NCBI RefSeq assembly: GCF_001424405.1
Contig: NZ_LMPS01000006.1
Coordinates: 372,001 to 436,000, forward strand
Length of the DNA: 64,000 bases
Direction of reading: 5' to 3'
DNA from: Dyadobacter sp. Leaf189
GTDB lineage: Bacteria > Bacteroidota > Bacteroidia > Cytophagales > Spirosomataceae
Part shown: positions 7,926-16,029 of the stretch, one piece after another
Position numbering within the stretch: the stretch's first letter is position 1
How the letters are laid out: each line of letters starts with the position of its first letter
Position numbers and translations under genes: made by a program
The notes under the pieces: model-generated
The model's database searches: none
Told to the model about the DNA's origin: nothing
What the model saw: only the letters and a program-made list of their open reading frames with translations

Positions 7926-9869
7926 TTACTGTCCCTGCCGGGAGTGTATCGTTCCGAAAAATGTATAGCCGGTCCGACCTTTATAATTGTAGACCATTTC
8001 TGCACCGGGTTCACTGAGGTACTTACTGCTGATGTTCTTCTGGATTTCAGCAGGCTGCTTCACTCCGTTGACGATCAATTCCGAGTCGGACAGCAAAAAG
8101 GACAAGTTTTTAGTATCCTTGATCACACCCATTTTCAGCAGATCGTCGATCATCGAGGCTTGCTTTTTCTCATACTCTTCGCGTGTTTTTTCCGCTTCTC
8201 TTCGCATTACTTCTGCTGCTGCCCGGCTTTTACCAGCTTGTACGCGCATTTTCTCAGCTTCCTTGCGAAACAGTTCAGCCTGCTCCCGCATTGCTTCTGC
8301 CTGCTTCCGCATCTGCTCCGCATTAGTGCGGTTTTGCTCAGCTTCTATCTGGCGCGCTTTCGCCTGCTGGCGGTAGGTTTCGGCTTCTGCCCGGCGTTCT
8401 TCGGCTTCTAGGCGAAGTTCCTGAGCTTCTTTCCGGCGCACGTCAGCCTCTGCACGCATTTTTTCCGCTTCTGCACGGGCTTTCTCGGCCTTCTTATGTT
8501 CCTCCTGGATCCGCTCCTCTATTTTCGCAATCTCACTTTCGTACTTTCCGTACTCACTGGATGGAATTTCCTTTCCGTCCACATCCAGTGAAATAACTTT
8601 CCCATTCTTCTTGACAATCTCATACTGCTTACCGTCAACATGCACATTATAGGTCGAAACACCCTCCGTCGGACTATATACGTTGGCGGAATGTATCTCC
8701 ATATGCTCCTGCGTTTTCTTCTTCGGCAAAGTATCAGTAGTTGCAACAGGCTTTCTCACGGGAAGCTGCGCCGAAACCGCTTCCGAATAAATGCGCTGAT
8801 GATCTCCGGCAGACTGACCTTTATCCGGTGACTTGGGTGAAACGGCTGCTGACAATGCAATTGCAGCAACCAGGCTAATTGAAACAAACACTTTTTCCAT
8901 GGCATCTAGAGATTTATTGTTGTGATTGATAATGCGTTTGATCCGGTCGAGCAGGTGATTTTTCCTTCCTGCGAAAGCTACCTGCGCCAGGCTGCCCGAG
9001 TGATGATATTCCTGAAATGAAACCAGCGCATGAACGAGCGAAGTCTTGTTTTCCATTACCTCAATGGCGATTTCGTCGCAGCAATGCTCGCGTTCTTCCC
9101 TGATCAGATAAGAAATCCAGAGAAGCGCCGGGTTGAAACAATAGATATTCTCACAAAAGATCTGGATCAGGTTCACCAGGTAGTCACGCCGGCGGATATG
9201 GGCCAGTTCATGGAGTAAAATGGCCTCCACCTGCGCAGTCGGCATTCCCGCCAGCATTCCCATTGGTACAAGTACGACCGGCTTCAGGTGACCGATCACC
9301 ATTGGGACTGTCACGCATTCTGATTCGAAGAACTGCGGTTTTCTTCCGATGCTCAATTTGCGCGACAGGTCACCAAAAACATCCTTCCAGTAATTCGAAG
9401 GTGCGTGAAGACCTGTTTTTCGCAGCTTACTTAAATGCATTAAACCGGCAGTTGCCCGCACACTTTTCCAGAGAAAGACGAGCAACCATATCGTCAGAAT
9501 TGTGAAAGCGTGCTGGTTACAGAAGTCTGTAATGCTTGTACTCAGCGAGCTTACCTCGAATGAAGAACTGAACCCGGTAAAGCTCGTTTCGGTTGAGCCG
9601 GCTGCGGGGATAAAGACGTTGCCGGTTATCCCTGAATTGTTTTTTGGTAAAATAAAAAAGAATGTGGCGGCATTCACCAGCAGCAATGCACCCAGCAAAG
9701 TTACCAGGACACGATACCGGAGCACGGGTCTGGATTTCCTGCTTAGCATCAAAAATCCACCGGCCAGAACAGCTGCAATAAGTCCCTGCCAGATTGAGTG
9801 AAGAAAAGTCAGGCATACCGCCCTGACGAGGTCACTGGAAAAAGGTGCATCCACAATTTCTAAGTTCAT
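7926..9869 (-). CDS. BlaR1/MecR1-like M56 metallopeptidase with long heptad coiled coil
   Basis: The 647-residue protein has N-terminal membrane segments (about residues 15-130) and a zinc peptidase motif HELAHIRRRDY with His220, Glu221 and His224. A downstream EREHCCDEIA supplies the third ligand region. One more hydrophobic segment lies near residue 325-340. BlaR1-type M56 proteases are membrane sensors that lead to cleavage of a BlaI repressor, and the blaI-type gene is 14 bases upstream. Instead of a penicillin-binding sensor domain, residues 462-568 form 15 consecutive heptads of the form xxRxEAE, followed by about 75 unassigned residues. The signal sensed is therefore unlikely to be a beta-lactam bound at a serine acylation site. 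Confidence 0.88.
   Translation of the reverse strand: MNLEIVDAPFSSDLVRAVCLTFLHSIWQGLIAAVLAGGFLMLSRKSRPVLRYRVLVTLLGALLLVNAATFFFILPKNNSGITGNVFIPAAGSTETSFTGFSSSFEVSSLSTSITDFCNQHAFTILTIWLLVFLWKSVRATAGLMHLSKLRKTGLHAPSNYWKDVFGDLSRKLSIGRKPQFFESECVTVPMVIGHLKPVVLVPMGMLAGMPTAQVEAILLHELAHIRRRDYLVNLIQIFCENIYCFNPALLWISYLIREEREHCCDEIAIEVMENKTSLVHALVSFQEYHHSGSLAQVAFAGRKNHLLDRIKRIINHNNKSLDAMEKVFVSISLVAAIALSAAVSPKSPDKGQSAGDHQRIYSEAVSAQLPVRKPVATTDTLPKKKTQEHMEIHSANVYSPTEGVSTYNVHVDGKQYEIVKKNGKVISLDVDGKEIPSSEYGKYESEIAKIEERIQEEHKKAEKARAEAEKMRAEADVRRKEAQELRLEAEERRAEAETYRQQAKARQIEAEQNRTNAEQMRKQAEAMREQAELFRKEAEKMRVQAGKSRAAAEVMRREAEKTREEYEKKQASMIDDLLKMGVIKDTKNLSFLLSDSELIVNGVKQPAEIQKNISSKYLSEPGAEMVYNYKGRTGYTFFGTIHSRQGQ
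8165..8486 (-). repeat. 21-bp coding repeat encoding 15 heptads
   Basis: Fifteen imperfect 21-base units encode heptads such as KMRAEAD, ELRLEAE and AMREQAE, with Arg at position 3 and Ala at position 6 of most units. The array lies within the M56 sensor gene and is predicted to be a long continuous helix. DNA identity between units is modest. Confidence 0.85.
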
Positions 9870-9883
9870 GGCTAGCTGATTGG

Positions 9884-10252
9884 TTATTGTTGATCCAGGT
9901 TATTCAGGAAATCCTTAATCTCTTTCAGCTCCTCGGCAGACGTTTTCTTACTACCAAAAAGCTGCATCACCAGGCTCGAAGCCGAGCCTTTGTACATCGA
10001 ATCGACAAAGCGGTTAAGCAAGACATTTTTCGTTTTATCCTCTGCTTCGGCGGGCCGGTATATGTGCTTCATACTACTGTCATCCCGAAGCAGAATGCCT
10101 TTATCAAACATGATCTGCATGAGCTTCAACGTAGAAGAATACTGCACCGCACGTTTTTCCTCATTCAGTTTATCATTGACAAACCGCACCGTCTGCGGCC
10201 CATTCTCCCATAACACCTGTAAAATTTCCAGCTCTGATTTTGTAGGTTCCAT
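9884..10252 (-). CDS. BlaI/MecI/CopY-family transcriptional repressor
   Basis: The 122-residue protein opens EPTKSELEILQVLWENGPQTVRFVNDKLNEE, the winged-helix N-terminus of the BlaI family. The segment RAVQYSSTLKLMQIMFDKGIL contains the recognition helix and the following wing strand. The C-terminal part (VLLNRFVDSMYKGS, then an acidic leucine-rich end) is the usual dimerisation region. It should repress its own operon and be inactivated through the adjacent M56 protease. A palindrome TTCGTACGAA lies in the promoter spacer, a good candidate operator. Confidence 0.93.
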   Translation of the reverse strand: MEPTKSELEILQVLWENGPQTVRFVNDKLNEEKRAVQYSSTLKLMQIMFDKGILLRDDSSMKHIYRPAEAEDKTKNVLLNRFVDSMYKGSASSLVMQLFGSKKTSAEELKEIKDFLNNLDQQ

Positions 10253-10274
10253 CGTGATTTATATTCTGACAAAC

Positions 10275-10304
10275 CAAAGGTAGGAAATTTTTCGTACGAA
10301 CAAA
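10275..10304 (-). promoter_or_regulatory. Promoter and operator of the blaI/blaR1-like operon
   Basis: On the reverse strand TTTG (10304-10301) and TACCTTTG (10282-10275) are 18 bases apart, matching the phylum consensus. The perfect 10-bp palindrome TTCGTACGAA (10291-10300) fills the spacer next to the -33 box, so a bound repressor would block polymerase. Confidence 0.75.
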
Positions 10305-10335
10305 TGTTTAGGTGTAAATTTTCAACTTATGGGAC

Positions 10336-10366
10336 AAAAAAAAGCGGTCTCCTTTCGAAGACCGCT
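10336..10366 (-). terminator. Rho-independent terminator of the 10387-11394 gene
   Basis: An 8-bp stem (AGCGGTCT at 10343-10350 with its complement at 10359-10366) has an 8-base loop and is followed on the reverse strand by eight T residues (10343-10336). It lies 20 bases past the stop codon. Confidence 0.88.
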
Positions 10367-10386
10367 CACAATGTCAAAACTGCTTT

Positions 10387-11394
10387 TTACGCCATCAACG
10401 CCTTCCTTGCGTACTCAACACATTTGGCAGTTTCCTTTACGGCGTCGGAGCCGGCTGGTATTTCGTATTCAAGCTCGATCGTTGCCGGGAATTTGTATTT
10501 TTTGGTACGCATTAATTCCAGTACCGGGATGATCGGCGTGTCGCCGGTACCCCAAACCACATTGGCTCCGCCGTTTGCTTTGGATTTGCGGTCCTTCATG
10601 TGCATACTCAAAATATGGTCGTGCTTTGCATTGATCAGTTCGATAGGCTCAAAGCCCGCAGCCACATAGTGCCCCATATCCAGGTTCATCGCATTGAATT
10701 TAGACTGGCTTAATGCGGTATCCCACCAGGTAGGTGTTTGCTGCGTATGTCCGTGATAGGCAATGTACGTTTTGTTTTTGGCCGCAATATCACCCAGGCG
10801 TTTGGTCTGCGCCGGATCATTCGGGAGTTCAACCGTTGCCTGGTTGGCGCCGAGCGCCCTGGCTGCGCGGAGTGCATAATCCACTTCCGCATCTGTATTG
10901 TTCACCCCCAAGGCATTCGGCTTGTAAGCGTAAATCGTCACCCCTGCATCATTGTACATTTTGCGCAGTTGTGTGAATTTATCCATGGAAACCTTCGCGC
11001 GCCATTCGGCCATTTTGGTACCGTGCTCTTTCATTGCTGCTTTTTGTTCCTCGGTCATTTCGGGCCGCTTACCATCAGGGCCGGGCGCCATGCTCGGGCG
11101 TGGCGGTGCTTCGGGTGCGCCTGCGAGTTGTTCCGGCGTGTTGCCCATCATTTCAATGGCGCTGATATTGCATTCCACACAGTACTTAAGTATGCTTTCG
11201 GCGTCCTGTGGCATGCTGCGCCACGAGTAAGTAATCGCGCCGATCTGTACCCCATTGAACAGCGAGTTCGGTTTACCCAGGTTTTTGATATAAGCGGGCG
11301 CTCCGATCACCTGGTTGCGTATCAACGCAAAACCCGCGGCTGCCAATGCAGATGTTCCTAAAAAGCGCCTTCTTGAAATGTCCAGTTCTTCCAT
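10387..11394 (-). CDS. Tat-exported sugar phosphate isomerase/epimerase-like TIM-barrel protein
   Basis: The 335-residue protein has a clear twin-arginine leader (SRRRFLGTSALAAAG). The mature part is an AP-endonuclease-2-type TIM barrel. Candidate metal residues lie in CNISAIEMMG, ATVELPND, NLDMGHYVAAG, SMHMKDRK and TIELEYEIP. A Pro/Glu-rich insertion (about residues 85-125, APEAPPRPSMAPGPDGK) interrupts the early barrel and is seen in exported members. It is predicted to isomerise or epimerise a sugar in the periplasm; the substrate is unknown. The redoxin gene lies 20 bases upstream and is likely in the same transcript. A strong terminator ends the operon. Confidence 0.88.
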   Translation of the reverse strand: MEELDISRRRFLGTSALAAAGFALIRNQVIGAPAYIKNLGKPNSLFNGVQIGAITYSWRSMPQDAESILKYCVECNISAIEMMGNTPEQLAGAPEAPPRPSMAPGPDGKRPEMTEEQKAAMKEHGTKMAEWRAKVSMDKFTQLRKMYNDAGVTIYAYKPNALGVNNTDAEVDYALRAARALGANQATVELPNDPAQTKRLGDIAAKNKTYIAYHGHTQQTPTWWDTALSQSKFNAMNLDMGHYVAAGFEPIELINAKHDHILSMHMKDRKSKANGGANVVWGTGDTPIIPVLELMRTKKYKFPATIELEYEIPAGSDAVKETAKCVEYARKALMA

Positions 11395-11414
11395 GATTTA
11401 GTTAGTTTTTAATA

Positions 11415-12533
11415 TCAATAATATCTTCCTACATACTTATTCTCTACGATCATCTTTTTCATCTTCGCCGGCTCAATCGGACCCTGTTTTGCGTACACGA
11501 TTTTTCCACCCGGCTCTACCAGGATCGTGTAAGGCAATGCACCCTGCCACTTCGGATCTACTGCCTCAATCAGCTTGTACTTATCGTCGGATGTAAAAAT
11601 GTAATTTTTATTCGAAGCGTATTTGCCTTGCAGGAATTTTAATGCTTTCGCTTCTTTGTCCGGACTGTCGGCGCTGATCGATACAAATTCAAAATCACGT
11701 CCGCGGTACATGTGGTGCATTTCCATAAAATCCGGAAATTCGGCAACGCACGGACCGCACCAGGTCGCCCAAACATTGATCAGCCTGAGTTTATCGGATT
11801 TGTTTTGGATCAGTTCTTTCAAACCCGCCTCATCGATCTTCACCAGACTAACCGCCTCTTTCGCCCAACCAGCCTGCTCGCTTTGTGCACCCTGTTCCTT
11901 GGAAGCCCATTTCATTGAACAGCCGAAGGTTTTTGTTGTTGGTACAGGCACAGGTTTGCCCGCCACCATCGCGTCAAGCGCATTTCTTGCATCCAGGTTC
12001 TTGGGCGTTCCTGTGGGCTTTTCAACATCGTCGATCCTGCCGGTATATTGCAGCTTACGGTTTTTATCAAAAATAAAAATATGCGGCGTAGCGACTGGTC
12101 CGTAAGCCAATGCAGTTTTCTGATCGTCCCCGTCGTACAGATAAGGAAAATTATACGCCATATCTTTTGCCCTGATCTTCATATCGGCATAAGTGTCGCT
12201 CAGGTCCGTGTAACCCAGCTCATCCAGCCTGATCGCTTTCGGATCGTTTGAAGAAATGGCCACTACTGCCACTTTTTTAGCTTTGTAATCATTGACCAGA
12301 TCTTTCACGCGATTTTCGTAAGCCTGTGCGGTTGGACAATGATTACACGTGAAAACGATCACCAGCGCATCGGCCCCGGAAAAACTTTTCAGAGAATAGC
12401 GTTTTCCGTCTGTTCCCAGCAGGTTGAAATCGGGTGCAGATGCTCCGATCTTCAATGTTTCCGGCTGTTCGGCGGCTGTAACGCTGGTATAAGCCAGCAT
12501 CAGCAGCATGCATATTTTGCGAATAAGGCGCAT
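11415..12533 (-). CDS. Exported double thioredoxin-fold protein (AhpC/TSA-like plus TlpA-like)
   Basis: The 372-residue protein has a signal peptide of about 21 residues ending TSVTAAEQ. The first thioredoxin-fold domain (about 25-200) starts with GASAPDFNLLGTDGKRYSL and has a CNHC active site, as in peroxiredoxin-like redoxins. The second (about 220-370) has WATWCGPCVAEFPDF, the TlpA/ResA active site, and the cis-Pro region ALPYTILVEPGG. Periplasmic disulfide reduction or thioredoxin-like electron transfer is likely. Two redox-active CxxC domains in one chain could relay electrons internally, which is inference. It is first in an apparent operon with the TIM-barrel isomerase. Confidence 0.9.
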   Translation of the reverse strand: MRLIRKICMLLMLAYTSVTAAEQPETLKIGASAPDFNLLGTDGKRYSLKSFSGADALVIVFTCNHCPTAQAYENRVKDLVNDYKAKKVAVVAISSNDPKAIRLDELGYTDLSDTYADMKIRAKDMAYNFPYLYDGDDQKTALAYGPVATPHIFIFDKNRKLQYTGRIDDVEKPTGTPKNLDARNALDAMVAGKPVPVPTTKTFGCSMKWASKEQGAQSEQAGWAKEAVSLVKIDEAGLKELIQNKSDKLRLINVWATWCGPCVAEFPDFMEMHHMYRGRDFEFVSISADSPDKEAKALKFLQGKYASNKNYIFTSDDKYKLIEAVDPKWQGALPYTILVEPGGKIVYAKQGPIEPAKMKKMIVENKYVGRYY

Positions 12534-12683
12534 AGTATCGGCTGTTTTAATTCACAAATGAGATATCATGCAAAAGCGACAAGGTTCCAACAAAATACTG
12601 TTTTAATCCCATTAAAACTTACCTTGAAAATAAATTTCCTCTCGGCCGGACACTGCTGACAAAGGGCTGTCACGCCGGCAATG

Positions 12684-12691
12684 TATTTTTG
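12684..12691 (+). promoter_or_regulatory. Perfect -7 box upstream of the YdeI-like gene
   Basis: TATTTTTG matches TAnnTTTG and lies 69 bases before ATG 12760. No good TTTG -33 element is found 18-20 bases further upstream, so the call is weak. Confidence 0.35.
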
Positions 12692-12759
12692 GTAAAACAA
12701 AACAGTGGCAGACTCAGTACCGACCCGGATCTGCAACATATTTAAAAACGCAGGTAGCT

Positions 12760-13335
12760 ATGGAAATCAAGGACGGAAAAGAAGTAGTAATCGCCGCCTC
12801 AGCAAAAGAGTGGCGCGACTGGCTGGAACAAAATGCTGGTTCAGCCACCTCTGTTTATCTGGTTATTTACAATAAGAATAGCGGCGTAAAAAGTGTCGGA
12901 TACGTGGAGTCTGTTGAACACGCACTCTGCTTCGGCTGGATTGACAGCAAGACAATCAAGCGCGACGAACATAGTGTTTATCAGACATATACCAAGCGAA
13001 AACCTGTCAGCAACTGGGCTAAAACAAACAAGGAGCGCGTTGTAAAAATGGCGGAACTGGGGTTAATGCGCCCGCAGGGGCAAGCCATGATAGACCTGGC
13101 CAAACAAAATGGCTCCTGGGAGAGGCTTAATGATATAGATAACGAGGTGATACCGGCAGACCTGCAAACTGCATTAGACAAAAATGAAGTTGCAAAACAA
13201 AACTTTACAGCATTTTCACCTTCATCCCGCAAGCTGATCCTCTACTGGATCTCATCCGCAAAACGCCCCGAAACCCGCGCGAAACGCATTCAGGAAACTA
13301 TCGAGAAAGCTGCATTGAATTTGAAGGCAGTTTAG
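12760..13335 (+). CDS. YdeI/OmpD-associated family protein
   Basis: The 191-residue protein matches the YdeI family, once linked to bacteriocin protection. It has EWRDWLEQNAGSATSVYLVIYNKNSG near the start, the conserved EHALCFGWIDSKTIKRDE, then YTKRKPVSNWAKTN, and a C-terminal FTAFSPSSRKLILYWISSAKRPETRAKRI helix pair. No signal peptide is present. The molecular activity of the family is not established. The gene stands alone between a reverse-strand operon and the frameshifted gene downstream. Confidence 0.85.
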   Translation: MEIKDGKEVVIAASAKEWRDWLEQNAGSATSVYLVIYNKNSGVKSVGYVESVEHALCFGWIDSKTIKRDEHSVYQTYTKRKPVSNWAKTNKERVVKMAELGLMRPQGQAMIDLAKQNGSWERLNDIDNEVIPADLQTALDKNEVAKQNFTAFSPSSRKLILYWISSAKRPETRAKRIQETIEKAALNLKAV

Positions 13336-13383
13336 AGTATTTTGTCTGGTAGTTAAATAAGAAGATTATACCCACCCAAGTCT

Positions 13384-14384
13384 ATGAAGCTTTGTATCAT
13401 TGTTATCCTGACTGCATTTATTGCATCGAGTTCATTCAGCCAGGTGCCGCTTATCCTGCGCCCCTGTGAGCAGCAGCAAAAACTGCCGTTTGATACTGTT
13501 GAAATCATTGATAACAGGGATGAAAAGCAGATACTTGGCTTCGTTCAGGTTGGTATTGGTAATGTAACAAGGCTAGTCACGTTTGATGGAATATTAGCGG
13601 ATACGCTGGCAAAATTCTTTCCGCCTACATCCGTGAGTAGTTCAAATCCGAAGTCGCTGGTGATACTTCTGAATCAGCTCTATATGGATGAAAACACCGA
13701 TTATACAGAAACCGGTTTGTTGAAAATCTCAAAATGCGTTTTTTTTCGGATAGCATTCCAGGCAAATTCTCTGAAATTTGGACGCTGGATCAGAGTTCTG
13801 AAACAAAAGGATTTGATGTAACAGCAAAAATGCTTAGAGAAGTTAGCAAGATTATCTGCCGGATTTCACAAGAAGTTCCAAACCATAAAGTCGCGATAAA
13901 TCAGGAAGTTTATACGCGTGCTGAATTGAACCATCTCGACAGTCTGGAAATTATCGAACTTCCGATTTTCATTACAGACAAACCGCGGGCCGGGATCTTC
14001 AAAGACTACGCACATTTCAAATCCAACACACCGGATATTGAAACCGAAATGATTATTGAAGATTCCAGGAAAAAGACCAATGTAGCTAGGCTTTATGGTG
14101 AAAAAAGGAAGAAAGTCTGGATTGAAACAAAGGGTATCTATGCAGTTTCTGACGGGAACAGAATGTTCAAAGCAACACCTTACGGTTTTTTCGAGATCAA
14201 AAAAGGAGCCCGGGAGCTTTATTATGAACGCAATGCAAGTTATACCGAGCTCGCTGGTCCGGCGAATACTTACTTTGGAGCTGCGGGCAGTCTTGTTCCT
14301 CTGCGAAGGGATATGCCAAGACGCTATAAACTAAAAATCAACCATCGGCGCGGCAACATAATTCCGATCGCTGTGCAGCAGTAA
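13384..14384 (+). pseudogene. Secreted protein of unknown family, split by a -1 frameshift
   Basis: The frame from ATG 13384 has a signal peptide (MKLCIIVILTAFIASSSFSQ) and runs to 13821. A second frame, open from about 13734 to 14384, continues a plausible protein (FFSDSIPGKFSEIWTLDQ...). They join at a run of eight T residues (13739-13746). Adding one T, or slipping back one base on T TTT TTT, restores a 333-residue product. The downstream part is rich in beta-strand-like segments and ends with a basic tail. I do not recognise the family. The split could be a real null mutation, a phase-variable tract, programmed frameshifting or a sequencing error. Confidence 0.7.
13739..13746 (+). other. 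T8 slippery homopolymer at the frameshift
   Basis: In the upstream frame the codons are GTT TTT TTT CGG, which contains the heptamer T_TTT_TTT in the phase required for -1 slippage. After slipping, reading continues TTT TTT TCG GAT into the long downstream frame. Confidence 0.75.
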
Positions 14385-14460
14385 ACTTGGGAAACAGCGA
14401 ATGCGTCTTAACTTTCCTGCCAGGCAATATCCATTGCCGAAAACCGACCACAGAAAATCC

Positions 14461-15969
14461 ATGACCAGAAAAACTACCATTTTACTCGCATTCATTGCGT
14501 TGAAATTCCTGTTACAATATGTATTGATCCTCCCCTCCTACGACCTGCACCGCGACGAGTATCTGCACCTGGACCAGGCCGATCATCTCGCCTGGGGTTA
14601 TATGTCGGTGCCGCCTGTTACTTCCTGGATTGCGCTGATCATCAAAACACTTGGTAACTCCGTTTTCTGGGTGCGGTTCTTTCCGGCACTCTGCGGCGCG
14701 CTGACAATACTCGTAGTTTGGAAAACGGTCGAAGCACTCCGTGGCAGCCTGTATGCCTGTGTTCTTGCTGCTACCTGTACGTTGTTTTCTGCATTGCTGC
14801 GATTGAACCAGCTGTTTCAGCCCAATTCGGTTGATGTGTTATGCTGGACTACGCTCTACTATTTCCTTGTCAAATACATTCAGACCAGGAGCCCAAAGTG
14901 GCTTTACGGCATTGCCGTTGTATTTGCATTTGGCTTTTTGAACAAATACAATGTCGCATTTCTCGTGATCGGAGTTTTGCCGGCTATTTTATTAACAGAA
15001 CACAGGGTCCTTTTCCTGAATCGTCACCTGTATTTTGCACTTCTGCTCGCCATTGTATTGATTTCACCCAACATTATCTGGCAATATCAGAACGATTTCC
15101 CCGTATTTCACCACATGAAGGAACTCAGTGAAAGACAGCTCGTCAATGTGAGCCGCGCCGACTTTTTTAAGGAACAGTTCATTTACTTCATAGGCGCATT
15201 GCTCGTGATTGTTCCTGGATTTTACGCGTTGCTGTTTTACAAACCTTTCGGCAAATACAAGCTCTTCTTCTTCTCCATTGTTTTTACGCTGGTTGTATTC
15301 ACGCTGTTGCGGGCCAAAGGTTACTACGCGATTGGAATTTATCCGATTTACATTGCTTTTGGCGCAGTGTTTGTAGCCGAAAGATTGAAGTCGGTCTGGC
15401 TGCGGGCGGCTTTTATTATCATACCAATTACCATATTTATCCCGGTATCGCGCGTTGCATTCCCTAATAAAACCCCGAAGGAAATTGTGGATGGTTCAGG
15501 AAGATACAAGCGCGCGGGCCTGTTGCGCTGGGAAGATGGAAAAGATCATGAAATCCCGCAGGATTTTGCTGATATGCTGGGCTGGGAAGAACTCGCCGGG
15601 AAAGTGGACGCCGCTTATGCGCAATCACCCGATCCGGAGAGTACGCTGGTACTTTGCGACAACTACGGCCAGGCCGGTGCCATTAATTACTATTCCAGAA
15701 AAAACGTGAATGCAGTTACATTCAATGCAGATTACGTGAACTGGTTTGACCTGAGTAAAAAATACAAGCACGTGGTGCGCGTCAAAAACGCATGGGAACG
15801 TGAAGCGGAGATTAAGGAAACTGCGCCATTATTCAACAATTATTCCATCACCGACTCGGTAACCACCCCCTACTCACGCGAACGCGGCGCAACAATTTTC
15901 CTTTTTGTGAATGCAAAAGTGGATATCAATGCCAGAATAAGCCGCGAAATACAAGAAGAAAAATGGTAA
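14461..15969 (+). CDS. GT39/PMT_2-type membrane glycosyltransferase (ArnT-like)
   Basis: The start is placed at ATG 14461 (502 residues), just before a membrane segment; an ATG at 14401 would add 20 hydrophilic residues. About ten hydrophobic segments cover the first 340 residues. The first periplasmic loop carries LHRDEYLHLDQADHLAWGY, the Asp-Glu catalytic motif region of the GT-C fold, and RLNQLFQPNSVDVLCW is also typical of the family. Such enzymes transfer sugars from polyprenyl phosphate donors to lipids or proteins outside the inner membrane. The C-terminal soluble domain (about 350-500) is of unknown role. Acceptor and donor are not known. Confidence 0.87.
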   Translation: MTRKTTILLAFIALKFLLQYVLILPSYDLHRDEYLHLDQADHLAWGYMSVPPVTSWIALIIKTLGNSVFWVRFFPALCGALTILVVWKTVEALRGSLYACVLAATCTLFSALLRLNQLFQPNSVDVLCWTTLYYFLVKYIQTRSPKWLYGIAVVFAFGFLNKYNVAFLVIGVLPAILLTEHRVLFLNRHLYFALLLAIVLISPNIIWQYQNDFPVFHHMKELSERQLVNVSRADFFKEQFIYFIGALLVIVPGFYALLFYKPFGKYKLFFFSIVFTLVVFTLLRAKGYYAIGIYPIYIAFGAVFVAERLKSVWLRAAFIIIPITIFIPVSRVAFPNKTPKEIVDGSGRYKRAGLLRWEDGKDHEIPQDFADMLGWEELAGKVDAAYAQSPDPESTLVLCDNYGQAGAINYYSRKNVNAVTFNADYVNWFDLSKKYKHVVRVKNAWEREAEIKETAPLFNNYSITDSVTTPYSRERGATIFLFVNAKVDINARISREIQEEKW

Positions 15970-15974
15970 ACCCA

Positions 15975-16020
15975 GGGGCTTCAGCCCCAAAAATCCCTTG
16001 CCCCGGGCTTCAGCCCGGGG
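15975..16020. repeat. Twin REP-like hairpins with a shared GGCTTCAGCC core
   Basis: GGGGCTTCAGCCCC (15975-15988) and a longer palindrome with CCCCGGGC/GCCCGGGG arms and a TTCA loop (16001-16020) sit between two convergent genes. Both have the same loop and core. No T tract follows, so they look more like extragenic palindromes than canonical terminators, though they could slow polymerase. Confidence 0.8.
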
Positions 16021-16029
16021 ATCAAAAGA

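Noticed and set aside
8165-8486. Possible CRISPR or satellite array
   Set aside because: The 21-base periodicity keeps one reading frame, has no spacers and encodes heptads within a gene.
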